Assembly: GCF_027580225.2 (NCBI RefSeq)
Contig: NC_073361.2
Coordinates: forward strand, 30,057,001 to 30,121,000
Source: Misgurnus anguillicaudatus
Lineage: Eukaryota; Chordata; Actinopteri; Cypriniformes; Cobitidae
Length of the DNA stretch: 64,000 nt
Reading direction: 5' to 3'
Numbering within the stretch: the stretch's first letter is position 1; the number at the start of each line of letters is the position of its first letter. Both the position numbers and the translations under genes were made by a program. Below the pieces are notes generated by a model. The model was not told where the DNA came from and did not search any database. It saw nothing but the letters and a program-made list of their open reading frames with translations. Shown here piece by piece: positions 62,701 to 64,000 of this stretch.

Positions 62701-62947
62701 TTTGAAATAAAACAGAAGCTTGAATGATTCATTGCTGTACTGTGCCACAAATGACATATTTTTACATGAAAATATACTAGTTTAGTTCTAATCTTTTGCA
62801 TTCACATCTTCTCTATTTAAGGACTCGCATAAGTTCGGATCCCAGATCGTTCAAGCCCTGAAAGACCTCCTGAAGTTGCTGTCACCAGAAAAGTCCGACC
62901 CATCCAAACCCGAGCAGAACCACTTTCAGAGCAAAAAAGACCTGTAG
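47799..62947 (+). CDS. cpt1a: Carnitine O-palmitoyltransferase 1A
   Basis: Eighteen coding exons: 47799-47939, 48861-49000, 49478-49649, 49761-49862, 50465-50602, 50854-50931, 51127-51234, 52958-53045, 53830-54025, 58235-58423, 58523-58628, 58920-59036, 59836-60000, 60153-60281, 60385-60540, 60757-60870, 61290-61382, 62822-62947. All introns are GT-AG and the frame stays open for 785 aa (mammalian CPT1A about 773). The enzyme transfers long-chain acyl groups from CoA to carnitine on the outer mitochondrial membrane, the control step of fatty-acid oxidation. Seen here: MAEAHQ N-terminus with Glu3 and His5 needed for malonyl-CoA inhibition; two membrane segments (about 57-75 and 103-122); catalytic His473 in [10 protein letters not shown], the same number as in human; substrate motifs TETVRSC, WRLSTSQ and [17 protein letters not shown]1-type residues ([40 protein letters not shown]) favour cpt1a over cpt1b. 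The extra length is a Ser/Lys-rich C-terminal tail. The acceptor before 47797 implies a non-coding first exon. Confidence 0.95.
48061..48450 (+). mobile_element. TTAA-flanked MITE, family A, copy 3 (cpt1a intron)
   Basis: TTAAAGGTGCAGTGTGTA to TTACACACTGCACCTTTAA, same orientation as the other three copies, between coding exons 1 and 2. Confidence 0.85.
49983..50431. mobile_element. MITE with 'CCGCGGCTGGTATGAACGC' end (cpt1a intron)
   Basis: The right end 'accgcggctggtatgaacgc' pairs with the left 'tgatcacaccagccgcgc'. The inner 'gaggcgtgaaatttgtgtct' resembles 38480-38600. It fills most of the intron between exons 49761-49862 and 50465-50602. Confidence 0.65.
51887..52579 (+). mobile_element. 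Composite repeat, copy 1 (cpt1a intron)
   Basis: The outer ends are 'tacagggttcccac' and 'gtgtggaaccctgta'. Inside, at about 52190-52490, is an inner unit starting 'ctcgggttacgtatgtaa' whose arms each carry a mini-stem of the type 'gttccct..aagggaac' and facing 'gacgctgcgtc/gacgcagcgc' blocks. Copies 2 and 3 lie at 56928 and 59055. Confidence 0.75.
52922..52951. repeat. CT microsatellite at the cpt1a exon 52958 acceptor
   Basis: A CT run with a single TT interruption ends 6 bases before the exon and forms its polypyrimidine tract. Confidence 0.9.
54026..55004. other. cpt1a intron 9, first part
   Basis: No additional exon was seen. The text at 54640-54950 ('gtgtttcccacaggatttt' to 'tgtatgggaaacactga') has complementary ends and is probably another MITE. 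Confidence 0.45.
55005..55211. mobile_element. MITE, 'CCCAGACAGGG' family, copy in cpt1a intron
   Basis: 'cggtttcctggacagggttt' pairs with 'gtgtgtgggaaaccg'. The internal order matches 33625-33826. Confidence 0.7.
55519..55748. mobile_element. MITE, 'CCCAGACAGGG' family, second copy in the same intron
   Basis: The left end is 'cccagtttggcagacaggtc' and the right end 'ggcttagtctgtgaaactgg'. The orientation is opposite to the copy at 55005. Confidence 0.7.
55803..56257. mobile_element. MITE with 'TACACTGCAAAAAATGAC' ends, strongly self-complementary
   Basis: The left end TACACTGCAAAAAATGAC and the right end GTCATTTTTTGCAGTGTA are perfect complements. Pairing continues with few mismatches through almost the whole 455 bp. 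A partial relative sits at 24545-24830. Confidence 0.85.
56268..56624 (+). mobile_element. TTAA-flanked MITE, family A, copy 4 (cpt1a intron)
   Basis: It starts TTAAAGGTGCAGTGTGTA and ends ACACCCTGCACCTTTAA. It is slightly shortened internally compared with copies 1-3. Confidence 0.8.
56640..56920. repeat. Dispersed repeat with 'tatttatatagcactttgca'
   Basis: This text ('caattgtatttatatagcac', then 'agcagctttacatta') is a widespread fish repeat recognised by eye; its class is not determined here. Confidence 0.5.
56928..57632 (+). mobile_element. Composite repeat, copy 2 (cpt1a intron)
   Basis: The outer ends are 'gggttcccactagtccttga' and 'ggtgtggaaaccctg', with the inner 'gtctcgggttacgtatgtaa' unit at about 57213-57505. 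Same orientation as copies 1 and 3. Confidence 0.75.
58899..58917. repeat. CT microsatellite at the cpt1a exon 58920 acceptor
   Basis: A short perfect CT run leads directly into the CAG of the acceptor. Confidence 0.9.
59055..59744 (+). mobile_element. Composite repeat, copy 3 (cpt1a intron)
   Basis: It starts CAGGGTTCCCACAGGTCC, ends GTGTGGGAACCCTG, and is flanked by AACATG on both sides, which suggests a target duplication of 6 bp or slightly more. The inner unit is at about 59332-59605. It begins only 18 bases after the donor of exon 58920-59036. Confidence 0.8.
60595..60669. repeat. 75-bp imperfect hairpin (cpt1a intron)
   Basis: 'agacagcaggcgactccggg' faces 'cggagtcgtctgctgtct'. GC-rich 'ccggatctgc' and 'gcggatctgg' lie in the middle. 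Confidence 0.75.
60910..61206. mobile_element. Small hAT-like relic (cpt1a intron)
   Basis: 'ttaaaagattaatcgggatt' at the left faces 'gcaattaatcttttgacagc' at the right, with AT-rich tatata/acacaca sequence between. No coding. Confidence 0.55.
61696..62455. mobile_element. MITE-like element with 'GCAACTAATCGAT' end (last cpt1a intron)
   Basis: 'gcaactaatcgat' at about 61696 pairs with 'aatcgttagttgc' near 62452, and inner 'gattcg/cgattaatcgatt' stretches face each other. Fragments with 'gatatatcg' and 'atcggccaat' flank it, suggesting nesting in another element (about 61480-62540). Confidence 0.5.
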
Positions 62948-64000
62948 GGGTGGAAATCATATACAACAAGAAAACAGAAGGTCACATAAGTGTGTGTGTA
63001 TGCGTGTGTGTTTGCGTGTGTGTGTGTGTTGAATGCATGTATAAATCATACAATTTTGCATCCCTACATTCCATGCTTGTGTAAAAATGCATCGATGCCA
63101 TGAAGCCATGAACAACATAAGAATGTATCAATGGTGGAAGTTGCTTCGTCATTAAAAATGAGAAGAAGTGAGATTATAGTTGAATAGTGGAGGAAGATGT
63201 TTCTAACCGTATGAGGGCCAGTTGCCTGGATAACTTAGATTCAGTTTGCCCCTAATTCTTATATGAAGCTTTAAAGTGGTTTAGTATATGCATATATTAC
63301 CACAAAAATAATGAGTGTTTAATGGATGAAGATCTTACTCGCAAGTATAAACAGGATCACACTGCCGTATCACCTCTGTATGTTCTGATGAAGGCACTTT
63401 AATCTGCTGTTACACAGTTATAATCACATCACGGGTCATGTTAAGCTCGATTGAAATTATACTTGAAATCTGGAGCAGAGCTTCATTACGGTTACAGTGA
63501 CTTATGACTCAAAATAATACACGTGACTGCAGTGTGAATATGATTGATTTTTGTGGCATGTTGATCTCACTAAGACATTCGTTTTATAGTGTTTTTTTTA
63601 TCGTTATTATTTAAATGTGCTATTTACCTTTGACATAAAGTCAAAAATAACCCAATAACTTTATACTTATTCACTGTGTTTAGTAAGTTTGAGTTGTTTA
63701 TGTTACAGCAAAAGTTTAATGGCATTAAAAGGAAGTAACACCCAAGGAGGAAACGCATTAACACATTTTTGTTAACATCTCAGATTTTTATTTTAACTAT
63801 AATGTGAGGTATAATTCATGTTTACTGTGGTACAAAAAATGCAACAAACTAAAAGTTGAATGAATCAGTTTAAGATAAGAGGCATTTAACAAAAATGTTA
63901 AAACCTCTTCCGTCCGTTTATACAGCACTTAAAACGTTAATATTTTGTGAAGGATATGTGATGACTGATTTGAGATTTTACAGTAAAACCACACGGCTGG
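62948..64000 (+). other. cpt1a 3' UTR and downstream flank
   Basis: Non-repetitive AT-rich DNA follows the stop codon, apart from a TG-rich patch at about 62990-63028. No other gene begins before the window ends. No canonical AATAAA with good context was identified; ATTAAA near 63152 is one candidate. Confidence 0.4.

Noticed and set aside
47799..62947. Assignment as cpt1b (muscle form)
   Set aside because: Exon translations follow CPT1A at diagnostic places such as [19 protein letters not shown] and LLHG-C-CYDRWFDKSF.

Overview
This window reads as teleost nuclear DNA, most likely from a cyprinid-type fish. Four vertebrate genes with GT-AG introns sit in AT-rich sequence packed with cut-and-paste DNA transposons, MITEs, SINE tails and microsatellites. 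No rRNA, tRNA, CRISPR array or bacterial-type operon was seen. Gene identities come from reading exon translations against known family sequences. No database search was run.

Layout. 1-3.7 kb: repeats and unassigned upstream DNA. 3.99-8.69 kb (+): a two-exon C1q-like secreted collagen protein, best matched to C1QL1, with a poly(A) signal near 9.46 kb. 9.9-29 kb: a gene-free, transposon-dense block. It holds TTAA-flanked MITEs, a pogo-like element with a PHD-type remnant, a nested pair of IS630/Tc1-like elements, an AT-rich minisatellite, and several hAT elements with 8-bp target duplications. 29.4-31.1 kb (-): dcakd in four coding exons, one intron being an apparent GC-AG intron. 36.6-44.6 kb (-): fam171a2 in eight coding exons. 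About 45.7 kb: a CCAAT-rich intergenic interval between two divergent genes. 47.8-62.9 kb (+): a carnitine palmitoyltransferase 1A gene in 18 coding exons, with several repeat families in its introns, then its 3' UTR to the window end.

Four spliced reading frames were rebuilt by hand. All four close without a frameshift: C1QL1 274 aa, DCAKD 229 aa, FAM171A2 841 aa, CPT1A 785 aa. The genes do not form a pathway. From general knowledge, C1QL1, DCAKD and FAM171A2 all lie on human 17q21.31, so the first three look like conserved synteny. CPT1A lies on a different human chromosome and marks a join specific to the fish lineage.

No clearly new biological system was found. The most unusual items are the GC-AG dcakd intron flanked by 10-bp direct repeats, a nested transposon insertion whose excised frame can be read directly, an 8.6-kb segment bounded by inverted repeats, three copies of one composite repeat inside cpt1a introns, a 38-bp perfect palindrome beside the dcakd promoter, and CT microsatellites abutting three splice acceptors.
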